Below, piece after piece: positions 1-9,379 of a DNA stretch of 64,000 bases (its first letter is position 1; every line of letters starts with the position of its first letter). Source of the stretch: an uncultured Flavobacteriaceae bacterium (GTDB lineage: Bacteria > Bacteroidota > Bacteroidia > Flavobacteriales > Flavobacteriaceae). A model generated the notes under the pieces. That model had not been told where the DNA came from. It saw nothing but the letters and a program-made list of their open reading frames with translations, and did no database searches. Made by a program: the position numbers and the translations under genes. The stretch is taken from contig CANMSB010000002.1 of NCBI GenBank assembly GCA_947500445.1, forward strand, positions 1 through 64,000, given 5' to 3'.

Positions 1-39
1 TATGAAAAAAGGGTCCGACTTTAGATAAAAGTCTAACCC
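1..39 (-). terminator. Likely bidirectional intrinsic terminator
   Basis: A stem is formed by GGGT and GACTTT at 11-22 pairing with AAAGTC and ACCC at 28-39, with a small internal mismatch. On the minus strand it is followed by six T. It lies about 100 bases beyond the stop of the histidine kinase gene, so it could end that transcript. The plus side (GTTATTTTT) is weaker but could serve a gene left of the window. Confidence 0.6.
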
Positions 40-136
40 TCGTTATTTTTAACTTACACAGTTAATGGGATAGTGTCGCACGCCCTAGAATCGCAGTAAT
101 TTGCCGTGACGCGTCCAATACAATAAGACGGCCCTG

Positions 137-1027
137 CTAGCCTACAGCTACGGGTTTGGTTTTGATTGTTAAAACGAAAGTAGTACCCACCCCTTCTTGG
201 CTTTCTATGCAGAGTTTCCCCTCTATTTTATGAAGTATTTCTTTAGAAAACAAAAGACCAAAGCCCGAACCTTCTTTATTTGTTTTGGCCGCTCTTTGAT
301 TTTCATCTAACTTACGAATAACATCTTTGTTCATACCTACTCCGTTATCCTCTATAATAATCTCGGAACTATTTTCCTGCTTTCTGTGATAGATATGAAT
401 CTCGCCTCCCTGATCGGTATATTTTACAGAATTACTCAATAAATTTCGAATGATGAACGAGATGATATCTGCATCAGATTCAACAGTCTGTTCCTTACTG
501 ATATTCAAATTAATACGCAGTTGTTTTTCTTCTATGATAGAGTCAAAGATTTGAAGGTTGCTATTGATTAGTTCATATAAATTAAAAGTTAGATAGTTCA
601 TTTGGCCTTTCTCGAACTTCGGTGCCCAATTAATCATGTCATTCAACAAATGGTTAATAGCTTCGATATCTTTCTCAATATTGTTAAAAAACTTAAAATC
701 CTCATTTTTGACAGTTGTACCATTAAGTCGTATCAACTGAATCCTCGTTTTAAGATAATTTAACGGACTTTTAATATCATGAATCAACATATTGATAAAT
801 TGATTTTTCCTGCCTATTGAAAAATCCAGTTCTTCCATGACCTTTTTTAAATGATTAAACGCTTCCTCATTTGTGCGGATTGTGCGCCTTGTTGAAAACC
901 AGCGAATAAAATATCCCATTAGCATTGCCAGTACTGCAAAATATATGTTCGAATCCAATGTGAGTGTTTTTAAGGGTATACTCCTGGAGTTATGAGACCG
1001 GAGAAAAAATACGATATACTCAGGCAT
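137..1027 (-). CDS. Sensor histidine kinase
   Basis: Membrane-attached sensor kinase of 296 residues. One membrane segment is visible at about residues 26-44. It is followed by a short linker and the dimerization/phosphoacceptor helix with the H-box HDIKSP (His83). The catalytic domain shows the N-box NLLSNSVKYT (about 195-204), the G1 box DNGVGM (227-232) and the G2 box GSGFG (253-257). There is no large extracellular or PAS sensor region, so the signal is probably sensed at the membrane or through a partner. The response regulator gene lies about 190 bases upstream on the same strand, which suggests a cognate pair. The signal cannot be inferred. Confidence 0.9.
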   Translation of the reverse strand: MPEYIVFFLRSHNSRSIPLKTLTLDSNIYFAVLAMLMGYFIRWFSTRRTIRTNEEAFNHLKKVMEELDFSIGRKNQFINMLIHDIKSPLNYLKTRIQLIRLNGTTVKNEDFKFFNNIEKDIEAINHLLNDMINWAPKFEKGQMNYLTFNLYELINSNLQIFDSIIEEKQLRINLNISKEQTVESDADIISFIIRNLLSNSVKYTDQGGEIHIYHRKQENSSEIIIEDNGVGMNKDVIRKLDENQRAAKTNKEGSGFGLLFSKEILHKIEGKLCIESQEGVGTTFVLTIKTKPVAVG

Positions 1028-1215
1028 ACGGGATGATTTCCAGCGTACAACGAGACATCATGGCCGTCTATATGTCATTTCGCTCAAATTAGAGCTTAGG
1101 AAACCAGCAAACCATACTGTAAGAGAAATAGCCCCAAATAAAATAGGGGTTTGTCTCCTGTCGATAACTTCAGAGGGTTTAAAATTTTGTGCAAAATAGC
1201 AGAAAGGGGGGGAAG

Positions 1216-1896
1216 CTAACTAAAGATAGCACTCCTTTTCAACGCAAACATAGTAAGACTATTGGGACCAGAAATCCGGAGTTTTCTACATATGCAATAT
1301 CTAACATTTTCTATTGTTTTCTTACTTCTGAAGAGAATTTCGGCAATTTCTGCGGTAGTTTTTTGTTCAGAGACCAATTTTAGTACGGTCATCTCCTTTT
1401 CGGTTAATCTCTGGAGCCTTTCAAGCTCTTTTCTGTGTAGCGTTTCATCAAGGATAATGGCGGGAACATTATGCTTTAAACAAATTGGGCTTATGTATTG
1501 TTTCCCGTACAGTACCGTTTTTATACAAGATAAGGTTTCTTCCCAGGTACACTCCTTTAGTAAGATACCATCCGCCTTGTTGGCAATGGCTTTTCCATAA
1601 TTAGAGTGGGAAATAAAGTTTCCGTACAAGATAATTTTTGTGGGTGATTCAGTTCTCTTTATTTTCTTTAGGACTTGAAGTCCATTAACTTTTGGAAGGT
1701 TAACATCGATAAAAGCAATGTCGGGCTTTAAATTCGAAATCTGCTTGATAGATTCAAAACCGTCTTTAGCTTGGCCAACTACTTTGTAATTAGTGGTGGC
1801 TTCTAACATTCTTTTCAGTCCTTCTCTGGCAATTAAATGATCATCTACAATTAATACGGAAGAGTTGTCGTTCTTCCTTTTCAAATTAACTTTCAT
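1216..1896 (-). CDS. LuxR/NarL-family response regulator
   Basis: DNA-binding response regulator of about 226 residues. The receiver domain starts with VLIVDDH and carries the acidic pair plus the phosphoacceptor Asp in FIDVNLP (about residue 64). The C-terminal part is a LuxR-type helix-turn-helix with LTEKEMTVLKLV, TTAEIAEILF and RSKKTIENV. I prefer the Met at 1896 because the receiver then begins at a usual distance; an upstream Met at 1929 would add 11 residues. It is probably phosphorylated by the kinase encoded just downstream. A degenerate relative lies upstream at 2298-2984. Confidence 0.88.
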   Translation of the reverse strand: MKVNLKRKNDNSSVLIVDDHLIAREGLKRMLEATTNYKVVGQAKDGFESIKQISNLKPDIAFIDVNLPKVNGLQVLKKIKRTESPTKIILYGNFISHSNYGKAIANKADGILLKECTWEETLSCIKTVLYGKQYISPICLKHNVPAIILDETLHRKELERLQRLTEKEMTVLKLVSEQKTTAEIAEILFRSKKTIENVRYCICRKLRISGPNSLTMFALKRSAIFS

Positions 1897-1929
1897 GGGT
1901 GAGGTTTTAAAAGGAAACCATAAGTACAA

Positions 1930-2297
1930 TATTATACTTAATCGTTATTCTTATTTGAATTATTGCGAGTTGGTCGGTAACAGAGTGTAAAATTTAGGGC
2001 CATGACAGGTTTGCGAGTTACAAAAAAAATTGAAATTTTTGCTTGTGAAATATCAATTTTACCCTAGTATTTAATATGATTTCATTTGGGTTAAAAAACG
2101 GCTTCTTTCCTAATTCCAAGGAGTCGCTTTTTCAATATATTTCTTTTTGATTTTGAGTTTCTCATTTCACGATATAAACTTTGTTCCTATTCAAAAAACA
2201 GTGAACAAAATAGATAATTGAGCTTGGGAGTTTTCGGTGATATAACTTCGAAATGTATGTTTTCATATAACAGGATTTTTTATGACTATGACGTCGG
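1930..2297. other. AT-rich intergenic stretch
   Basis: About 370 bases between the response regulator and its decayed relative. It is very AT-rich with scattered stop codons on both strands. I see no gene, RNA or clear repeat in it. Confidence 0.5.
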
Positions 2298-2984
2298 TCA
2301 AAATACAAGGCTTGACCGAACATATTTTTGATAAATGCGATAGGGAGGCTTCATAGTTAAGTTTTTTGGGCAATTTTTATTGATGAAGGCTAAAAATGTA
2401 TCAATTCTAAAGCGTATACCCTTTAAAAGAAATACTGTAAGGTTGTTAATGCAATAAGTCAGAAGGGTATTGTATATGGAATAGCTTACATTCTTTATGG
2501 TTTTTTTGCTCCTAATAATGAACTCTTCGCTTTTGTAGCCAGTCCTTTGCTTTGAGATTAATTTTACCACAACTCTCTGATTTTTAAATTGTTTGATGAA
2601 TCGCCCTAGTTCTTCCTTTTTTGGATTTTTAGCGAATGTGGTAATTAAACGAATATTCGGCTTCTTACATACAACCCTAACGTATTGCTTACCCGAAAAT
2701 GATTTAACGTTAAAATATGAAGAAAACTTCTTATGAAAACCAAGTTCTTTTAGAAGAAAGCTATTGGCCTTATCGTGCTTGGTATAATATATAAAACTGC
2801 AAAGCGGAATAAATTTTGGTAAAATATTTTTCTTCACATCTATCATCATGTGAAGTACACCGCCTTGAGGAGTATTAACGTCTACAAAAAGAAAATCAAA
2901 TTTTAGGTGTGATGTAAGTTTTATCGATTCAAGATTATTCGTTTTCAGTAATGATAAATACTTTTTTTTAATTTCTAAACTCAC
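2298..2984 (-). pseudogene. Degenerate response-regulator paralogue
   Basis: An open frame of 228 codons that aligns colinearly with the intact response regulator at 1216-1896. Shared blocks are LESIK, the FVDVN-P phosphoacceptor region, LLKE, the SGKQYV region (GKQYI in the regulator), KEEL, VVKLIS, IRSKKTI and NLTVF. The start of the receiver domain with its VLIVDDH acidic pair is absent. The TAEIAEIL recognition segment is replaced by a Lys-rich sequence. Composition is strongly Lys/Phe/Asn-biased and AT-rich. It is either a decaying duplicate or a rapidly diverging regulator with no phosphorylation site chemistry. The frame is still open, so it could still be translated. Confidence 0.6.
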
Positions 2985-3589
2985 TCTTTTTTACATTTCT
3001 TGAAAGAATCAACAATCCAACAGTCTAGCAACGGAAATTTTTAAGGTTTTTTTGCTGACCGAATGCTGTTAAACTTCTATCAAAAATTTAGGCAATATAG
3101 CCGGAACTTTGAAACCAAGATAGGACATATTGATCTATTTTTTATTATTTTATTTACAAAATTTTGACATATTCGACAAAATGCCTTAAGCTTATTCTTA
3201 CACTGAATAAGAGGTTTTTAAGCAGATGTTACCTTTCCATATTATATATCTGATTATCAACAACTTATCATTTTTTGAAGTTTAAGGTTCCATGTTTTGG
3301 GCTACACTTTTGGGCCTTTGGCTGTCAGAAATAAGAACTACACCAGTTACACATATCATTTTAGAAAATAGATTATATCATAGCGACTCAAAGAACTTAA
3401 TATTAAACCTACTCTAGTCATCAAAATTCCCCGATGCCTCATTACGTAGGTTTTTATATTATCCCAAAACTACCACAATACTTTGACGAAGAGGTTAGTG
3501 TAATATTTTTAAAAATTTAGCGCGGCTTTACCAAATGGTTACTACGTAAATTCTATGTAAAATTAATGGTTCCTCTTATTAAAAATGAA
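2985..3589. other. AT-rich gene-free stretch beside the IS element
   Basis: About 600 bases with high A+T content and no supportable gene or RNA. The right part would hold the far end of the IS200-like element, but I could not identify a convincing end hairpin there. Confidence 0.4.
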
Positions 3590-4066
3590 CTACCTCGCGA
3601 CAGAGCCATCGGGGTGTCTAAATAATTTTAGTTGATTTCTATGCAATTCTTTATAGTTTGTTCTGCCCTGATTTTGGAGATACTTCTTGATTACCTCCTC
3701 ATTGGTATACTGCCCTAGGGTATTCACGTAATATCCGCTGGTCCAGAACTTGCCGCCCCAAAGCATGTGCTTGACTTCCAGATACAAGCGGAAAATCGCT
3801 TTCGCCGTGATGGTCTTCACCGCACCGATTATCTTCTCCGGGGCGTTCACAGGAACACTCTGGATCAGAAAATGGACATGGTCCTTGTCAAGCTCGATAT
3901 CTAAAAAATAAATCTCCAACCGTTCCTCGATCTGAAGACAGATTCTTTTGAAAATTTCCGAGACCGAATCGCTCACGATATTTCTTCTATATTTGATAGG
4001 ACAAACAAAATGGTTCAAAAGCAAGCTTTTGTTATCGTTCTTATGGATATGTTCACTCATATCCAC
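3590..4066 (-). CDS. tnpA: IS200/IS605-family transposase (TnpA, Y1 HUH)
   Basis: Transposase of 158 residues, the usual size for single-domain TnpA. It shows the HUH metal-binding motif DKDHVHFL (His63, His65) and the catalytic tyrosine in IKKYLQNQG (Tyr129). The WTSGYYVNT segment is typical of the family. Such enzymes excise and insert single-stranded DNA using sub-terminal hairpins rather than inverted repeats. No TnpB or accessory gene is present. A hairpin with a bulged base sits just upstream at 4093-4112, as expected for one element end. The start could be the Met two codons downstream. All catalytic residues are present, so the protein may be active. Confidence 0.92.
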   Translation of the reverse strand: MDMSEHIHKNDNKSLLLNHFVCPIKYRRNIVSDSVSEIFKRICLQIEERLEIYFLDIELDKDHVHFLIQSVPVNAPEKIIGAVKTITAKAIFRLYLEVKHMLWGGKFWTSGYYVNTLGQYTNEEVIKKYLQNQGRTNYKELHRNQLKLFRHPDGSVAR

Positions 4067-4092
4067 GAGTATAGGAATATCAATACGCGATA

Positions 4093-4112
4093 CCCGAGGC
4101 AGAACCTCAGGG
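4093..4112. repeat. IS200/IS605-type end hairpin
   Basis: The sequence CCCGAGG-CAGAA-CCTCAGGG folds into a seven-base-pair stem with a single bulged A. This bulged sub-terminal hairpin is the form recognised by IS200/IS605 TnpA enzymes. It lies 27 bases upstream of tnpA and just past the 3' end of the TonB-dependent receptor gene, so it marks the promoter-side end of the element. Confidence 0.6.
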
Positions 4113-4123
4113 AATGATAATGA

Positions 4124-6517
4124 TTAAAACTCTATACGATAATTAATTACAGGTACAAGATTCAATTGAGATTCTTGTCTGACAACCCTATTGACCGGAT
4201 CAAAGATTTGCTGATCGATATTTTCCCTATCCGTAAGGTTTTGAACATCCAAAGAAATTATATGTGCAATTTTCGCCCTGTTGATTCTATAGTACGTGCT
4301 TACATCTAGTCTAAAATAGCTTTTAAGCTGAATGGTATTTCGCTGATTTTCCACAATACCAAAATCACCGGATCGATCAAACTCAGCAAGATCAAAGGGA
4401 GATTCCCGTTTTCCCCCGTTTAGCAATACCTTACCATTCACCCCAAGTATATTATTCCCATTTTTACCCATCGAAAATTCCTTGCCCGCAACCAAATTAA
4501 GGGTATAATTATAATTAAATCTGTTATCATACCACTGCCCATCGGCCGCCTTATACTTGGAATCAAAAAAAGAGGCCGTTGTCAAAAAGTAATATTGCTG
4601 CGAAAAAAACTTTTCAAAGGTCAATTCTAAACCGTAGTTTCTCGCGATTCCCGAGGCTACCAGTTCTAGGTCGATATACTGACCGTTAATTACTGCATCT
4701 GTTGAACTTGGGTTTTGGGCCACAGCAACTTTATTGATGTCTTGATAGTATGCCTCAATTTTTAGGTGGCCATTTTTTATTATCCGCCAATCGTATCCTA
4801 TGATATAATGTATCGCCCTCATCAAATCCAAACCTTCGTTCGGTGTGGTTGCGGTACCTGCCTCATCTTCTACGATCGTAAAGTACTGGTTTAACGGCAA
4901 CCTTCTTGAATGAATACCAATACCTGCACTTAGTGTATGTTTGGGATTTATTTTATAATCCAACCCTGCACGGGGTTCCAATCGAAAGTTGTCATTGATT
5001 GAAAAATAGGTTCCGTGAACCCCAAAGGTAGACGACAGCTTTTTATTAAATCGATATTTTGTTTGCGCAAAAAACTGGGCCATTGTTCCATTACCTTCCT
5101 GATCTATTTGCACCTCCTCAACATTGTTGATTATGATATTACTGAATACGTTATAATTCAAATAGCTTAGTATTGCCCCTGTCTTTAAGATGGTTTTAGG
5201 ATTAAATTTGTTCGTCATATTCAAGCTAAAACGAAACGCATCATTTTTTAAATTATCATTTTCACTTAAGGCGTTGTCATTTATAGTACTCACAATTGAT
5301 AGTTCGTTATCGCTCTCATTACCTGAATAAGAAACAGAAGCATCGAGGGTACTTTTGTCACTTAAGAAATGTTTTAGGTTCAAGCCGGTCATATACGTTT
5401 TCGATTCGAGCCTATCATCCTCTAACTGCCCCGGCGCAGAATCATCTTGGTTGTCCAGATTATCTTCGCTTATACCTCCTATACCCCATAGGGATAGCTT
5501 GGTTTTCTTTCCCAATGGCAAATTTATCTTAAAGGAGAGGTCCTGATACTTGGGAACAGAATTTTCGGACACTTCAACAATCTCATTTAAAAGGGTCAAG
5601 GTTGAATAACGATAATTCACCAGATAGGACCCCTTATAGTTTTCACTAAAGGGTCCTTCCAAAGCTATATCGGTGCCTAAAACACCAAATTGAAAGGCAT
5701 ACTCCCCCTTATCAACGTTCCCGTTGCGCAGATTTATGTCAAAAACACCGGATAAGGCATTACCATATTCGGCAGGAAAAGCTCCCGTAAAAAAATCTGA
5801 CTTCCCTAGCATATTTGTACTCAGTAGACTAACCGCACCGGGTGAAAAACCATCTTCAGATAAGTGGTTGGGTTCGGGCACTTCTACCCCTTCAATTTTC
5901 CATAATAGTTGATTAGGTGCATTTCCCCGTATGATGATTTCATTGGTAGAATCATCTGAATTGGTAACCCCGGCAAAGGAGAGCGCCATACGACCAGGAT
6001 CACTTATACTTGCAGGAAACCGCTTGGTCTCTTCAACACTAAAAGAACGGGCACTTACGGTCGCCAGTTTGTTATTCGGCTTGATATTATCTTTTCGTGC
6101 TATCAATACAACCTCATCCAACTGTTCCAAAGACTCCGTTAATTGTATGGTTAAATTCACCTCTTTCGCAGAACCAACTAATACTTCAGGAACCAAAGCA
6201 TCCTCATATCCTAAAAAGTTGCATAAAAAAGATTGCCTGCCAATGGGAACATTCTCTATTACAAAAAAACCATCGAAGTCTGTTATAGCCCCCTTCGGAG
6301 GGTCGGCATTCAACAAACTAATTGTAGCCCCGGTAAGTGGCCCTCCCGTAGTGGCATCGATCACCTTACCTTTAACAGTTTGGTTTAGTGTCTGCCCCAA
6401 AATGGCAGTAGGTACTAATAAAACAATCAGTGCTATTCCAATTCTAGAGAATTGATTGAATAGATTCCCGTAAGAAACGCATTTTTTGGACATATTACCC
6501 GTAGTAAAAAAAATCAA
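4124..6517 (-). CDS. TonB-dependent receptor with carboxypeptidase-regulatory-like domain
   Basis: Outer-membrane transporter of 797 residues. A hydrophobic signal segment at about residues 24-41 ends in ILGQ. It is followed by a carboxypeptidase-regulatory-like beta-sandwich (about 45-130, VKGKVIDATTGGPLTGATI). Next come a plug domain (about 150-270, including IIIRGNAPNQLLWKIEGVEVP) and a long beta-barrel ending in an aromatic residue (NYRIEF). There is no neighbouring SusD gene, so it is not a SusC/SusD pair. It could carry a siderophore, peptide or small glycan; the sequence does not say which. The true start may be the Met at 6493. It may be expressed alone, since the next gene upstream on the minus strand is about 280 bases away. 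Confidence 0.88.
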   Translation of the reverse strand: MIFFTTGNMSKKCVSYGNLFNQFSRIGIALIVLLVPTAILGQTLNQTVKGKVIDATTGGPLTGATISLLNADPPKGAITDFDGFFVIENVPIGRQSFLCNFLGYEDALVPEVLVGSAKEVNLTIQLTESLEQLDEVVLIARKDNIKPNNKLATVSARSFSVEETKRFPASISDPGRMALSFAGVTNSDDSTNEIIIRGNAPNQLLWKIEGVEVPEPNHLSEDGFSPGAVSLLSTNMLGKSDFFTGAFPAEYGNALSGVFDINLRNGNVDKGEYAFQFGVLGTDIALEGPFSENYKGSYLVNYRYSTLTLLNEIVEVSENSVPKYQDLSFKINLPLGKKTKLSLWGIGGISEDNLDNQDDSAPGQLEDDRLESKTYMTGLNLKHFLSDKSTLDASVSYSGNESDNELSIVSTINDNALSENDNLKNDAFRFSLNMTNKFNPKTILKTGAILSYLNYNVFSNIIINNVEEVQIDQEGNGTMAQFFAQTKYRFNKKLSSTFGVHGTYFSINDNFRLEPRAGLDYKINPKHTLSAGIGIHSRRLPLNQYFTIVEDEAGTATTPNEGLDLMRAIHYIIGYDWRIIKNGHLKIEAYYQDINKVAVAQNPSSTDAVINGQYIDLELVASGIARNYGLELTFEKFFSQQYYFLTTASFFDSKYKAADGQWYDNRFNYNYTLNLVAGKEFSMGKNGNNILGVNGKVLLNGGKRESPFDLAEFDRSGDFGIVENQRNTIQLKSYFRLDVSTYYRINRAKIAHIISLDVQNLTDRENIDQQIFDPVNRVVRQESQLNLVPVINYRIEF

Positions 6518-6794
6518 AAAGGTACTTAGGAAAAAGAACCTTTCATCATCACATTTTTATGATATCTCAAGAGGTCTATTTACAGACATAACCCTTGCAT
6601 TATCATTAATTATTGCATGAAACTCGAATAAGACCTTTCTAAAAAGCAAAGAAAAATCAAACCCAACTGTTCAATTTTTATCTCAAAACCGGATGAACGA
6701 TTTATTGACAAAACGAAGTTGGGTTTACTTTCTACCACTTCGTGGCAGCATTAATTATCTATTCATAGGCTCATAAAAACTCAACTTTATACCT

Positions 6795-7355
6795 TTAAAC
6801 AGATGTCATTTCCTTTCCGGTCTTCTCGGAAGCTGACTTAGAAGACTTTTTGGAAGCAGGTTGTTTCTTAGTCGCTTTTTTTGCCGAAGCAGGTTTTTTT
6901 GCCGAAGCAGAAGTCTTCTTGGAAGCTGATGAAGTAGACTTTCCCTTCGCGGTTTCCTTTTTCACCTTAGTCCCAGAAGCCTTGGCGGTAGTGGCCTTTT
7001 TCTTAGGCTCGCCTTTTTTTGCTTTTGTACCTTCTTCCACTTTGGGCAACACTTTGTCCTCTTTTGGCGTAGGATTGTTCTTTTTAAATTCTTCTTCACT
7101 AAATGTTACTCTCAGGCTAAGTTGAGAAAGGGTCTTCTCGCTATTCTCCCTGTAACTAAAGTTATCATACTTTTCCAGTTCCTTTAGTACTTTGCTATTT
7201 TTCAAATCAGAATTATCGGCTAAATCTAAAAAGAAAATAGCAGCACTTCTTCGTGTTAAAAGGTTCTCGTACGGAAGCTCCCAATTTTGTATTAAAGCAC
7301 TTTTTTTTAACTTATCAAGATGTTTTTTTACTTCATTAATTTCAGGTACATTCAT
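6795..7355 (-). CDS. Hypothetical protein with histone H1-like Lys/Ala/Ser-rich tail
   Basis: Protein of 186 residues with two clearly different halves. Residues 1-95 look like a folded, mainly helical domain (MNVPEINEVKKHLDKLKK, ENLLTRRSAAIFFLDLAD) that I do not recognise. Residues 110-186 are a low-complexity tail rich in Lys, Ala, Ser and Thr, with repeated SAKKPASAKK-like units as in histone H1-like bacterial proteins. It has no signal peptide. The gene lies 60 bases downstream of the ABC exporter gene on the same strand and probably shares its transcript. It could bind nucleic acid or another polyanion, or be linked to the exporter. Its function is unknown. Confidence 0.75.
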   Translation of the reverse strand: MNVPEINEVKKHLDKLKKSALIQNWELPYENLLTRRSAAIFFLDLADNSDLKNSKVLKELEKYDNFSYRENSEKTLSQLSLRVTFSEEEFKKNNPTPKEDKVLPKVEEGTKAKKGEPKKKATTAKASGTKVKKETAKGKSTSSASKKTSASAKKPASAKKATKKQPASKKSSKSASEKTGKEMTSV

Positions 7356-7415
7356 AACTAATTCAATTTATACATTTAAAATTTTGTGTATCTAAAGGCG
7401 CTCTTTTCACACAGG

Positions 7416-9068
7416 CTATGCAATCAACTCTTTTGGTGTATCCTCGAGCATTTTTCCGTAATCGAATTTTATCAGTCGGTCACAGTATTTATAGTAAGCA
7501 TCATCATGCGTAATCGCAATGACGGTTTTCCCTATACGCTTTAAATCGGGAATAATAGATTTGTAAAAATAAGCGCGGAACTCTGGATCTTGTTCGGCCG
7601 CCCATTCATCAAAAACAAAAATTTCCTTATCCTCTATAAGAGAATAAATCAAGGCAAGTCTTTTTTGCTGACCGCTTGAAAGGTCATGGAGTATTTTATT
7701 GTTCGCTATGTCTTGTTGTATTTTTCCTTCCAGTGCCATTTTCGAGAGAAGGGCCGTAAGTCGATCATTCGATGGAAGCAAATCAAAGTTGTCATAGTTT
7801 TCACTAAACAAATAATCATCGGCAAATATGCACGTCATTGTATTCCTATAGGCCGCGCGGTTATCATCTGTAACCAATTCGTTGTTAAAATATACCTGGC
7901 CGGATTTGGGGACATACAAACCCGACAACATGTTGATGAAAGTGCTTTTGCCACTGCCATTCCCACCGTAAATAAAAACCACTTCGCCTCTGTTTATTTT
8001 GAGATTAATAGGCTTTAATTTAAAAGCGGGATTGTTGTTTTTATCTAGATATTCATAGCTGATATTGCTAAATTTCAGCTGGTCAAAACCGGGAAACTCC
8101 CTGCTATCATTATTTTTATCCGTAAACAGGGATGTCTCCGTTATTTCCGCGAATTCATTTATTCTGTTAATAGCCACTTTAAAACGAATAAAGCTGTCCA
8201 TTAAATCAACGAAAATGCTTATGGGGCCCATCAGAAATAAAATCGTAATCAGAAAACTAGAGAGTACGGTCTGTTCAACATTGAACAGCAAGGGAAGTAC
8301 GAAGAGAATAATACCTATTCCGAAATAAAAAGAGTAATCCCCAATCAGATTATTACCAAGGTCCCCCAACTGTGCCCTCGTTAGCAATTTTATAGAATTA
8401 TGCCTGTTTTTCGCAATATGTCCGTGAAAGATGGATTCGCTTCTATTGGTATTCATCTTTATTTTTTTGAACCCCAACAAAAAGTCGTTGACGTTTCTCA
8501 TAAAAATGTCATTGAGAGATCGGGCCTCATCAATGTTTTTTTCGATAACCGCATTCCTTTTGACATAAACAAAACCAAGCACCACTATCAAAAACAAAAT
8601 GATCAGGGCCCCTTTTGGATATACCCAAAACATATAACTAACACCTACAATAATCATTACAAATGAATTGAAAAAGGAAAGGAAAACATCCGGAAAGCTC
8701 CCTAGCACACCAACATCTTCCAAGGTTGTTCGTACTCTTTCCTCTCCAAGTTTAAGATACGACTCGTAATTCGCCGATCTAAGTTTATCGAAAATTTCCA
8801 ACATCATTTCATTTCCAAAATTCAACGTCATCTTCAACATATAGGCTTGAAAGTTATAGGATATCAACAATGAGCTAACGGTAAGCACCAAATAAATAAG
8901 CCAATCGTACTCATCAAAAAAAGGCAAAGGGGTTCCGGAAATTTTATTGTTTACCAACAGCAGTAAGCTACTGCTCCACAGACCATTAATGATTGCCAAA
9001 AAACCGAGAAAGGGCAGTACGATTTTTGATTTGGACTTTAATAATTTAAGAAAATCTAGTTTCTTCAT
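7416..9068 (-). CDS. Cyclic-peptide-export-type ABC transporter (fused permease and ATPase)
   Basis: Half-transporter of 550 residues. The N-terminal membrane domain has about six helices (about 15-40, 55-75, 130-150, 152-172, 245-262 and 268-290). The ATPase domain shows Walker A GGNGSGKST (368-376), the signature LSSGQQ (463-468), Walker B EIFVFDEW (482-489) and the H-loop THDD. The DEWAAEQDP sequence after Walker B is characteristic of the SyrD/PvdE-like cyclic peptide or siderophore exporters. These work at the inner membrane. No peptide synthetase, ATP-grasp ligase or precursor peptide lies nearby, so the cargo is unknown. The only partner in the same transcript is the Lys-rich protein downstream. 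Confidence 0.88.
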   Translation of the reverse strand: MKKLDFLKLLKSKSKIVLPFLGFLAIINGLWSSSLLLLVNNKISGTPLPFFDEYDWLIYLVLTVSSLLISYNFQAYMLKMTLNFGNEMMLEIFDKLRSANYESYLKLGEERVRTTLEDVGVLGSFPDVFLSFFNSFVMIIVGVSYMFWVYPKGALIILFLIVVLGFVYVKRNAVIEKNIDEARSLNDIFMRNVNDFLLGFKKIKMNTNRSESIFHGHIAKNRHNSIKLLTRAQLGDLGNNLIGDYSFYFGIGIILFVLPLLFNVEQTVLSSFLITILFLMGPISIFVDLMDSFIRFKVAINRINEFAEITETSLFTDKNNDSREFPGFDQLKFSNISYEYLDKNNNPAFKLKPINLKINRGEVVFIYGGNGSGKSTFINMLSGLYVPKSGQVYFNNELVTDDNRAAYRNTMTCIFADDYLFSENYDNFDLLPSNDRLTALLSKMALEGKIQQDIANNKILHDLSSGQQKRLALIYSLIEDKEIFVFDEWAAEQDPEFRAYFYKSIIPDLKRIGKTVIAITHDDAYYKYCDRLIKFDYGKMLEDTPKELIA

Positions 9069-9379
9069 CTTTTAATCGAAATGCTTTTTATCCAAGAATT
9101 TGAGAAATTTTATCTTCCTCTCTTGTTAATACTAAAAGTTAACATTTAGGAATCAAAAGTAGGTCGTAAAGCTTTGTCTGAATTTAGGTGTTAACCCTCT
9201 TTTTAAAAATATGGGAAATAGATATGTCGTATCAAGGCTTTTTCAGCCTTGATACTGCAAAAAACACCTTGTCCGCTTTGTCCCAAATCATACCATAACT
9301 TACCTTGTGCGCGGATCCTGTCCGGTTTTTGTAGTGTTCCGGTAGATAAACGTAAAGCAAAAACCGGATAGGGCACTTG
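9069..9379. other. Intergenic stretch between exporter and mobile-element scar
   Basis: About 310 bases with no supportable gene. It begins AT-rich and becomes more GC-rich near 9230, where the mobile-element remnant appears to start. I searched it by eye for a copy of the tRNA 3' end that would mark an attachment site and found none. Confidence 0.4.

Larger units (their letters stand above)
3590..4112 (-). mobile_element. IS200/IS605-like insertion sequence (approximate limits)
   Basis: The minimal extent covers tnpA and the upstream end hairpin. The opposite end was not resolved and probably lies within about 100 bases past the tnpA stop. The element sits between an AT-rich non-coding region and the end of the TonB-dependent receptor gene without interrupting either neighbour. 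Confidence 0.6.

Noticed and set aside
4124-6517. SusC/SusD polysaccharide-uptake pair
   Set aside because: No SusD-like gene lies on either side of either TonB-dependent receptor.
6658-6725. Terminator from the AACCCAAC/GTTGGGTT inverted repeat
   Set aside because: The arms are separated by about 50 bases and no T-run follows on either strand, so it was not called.
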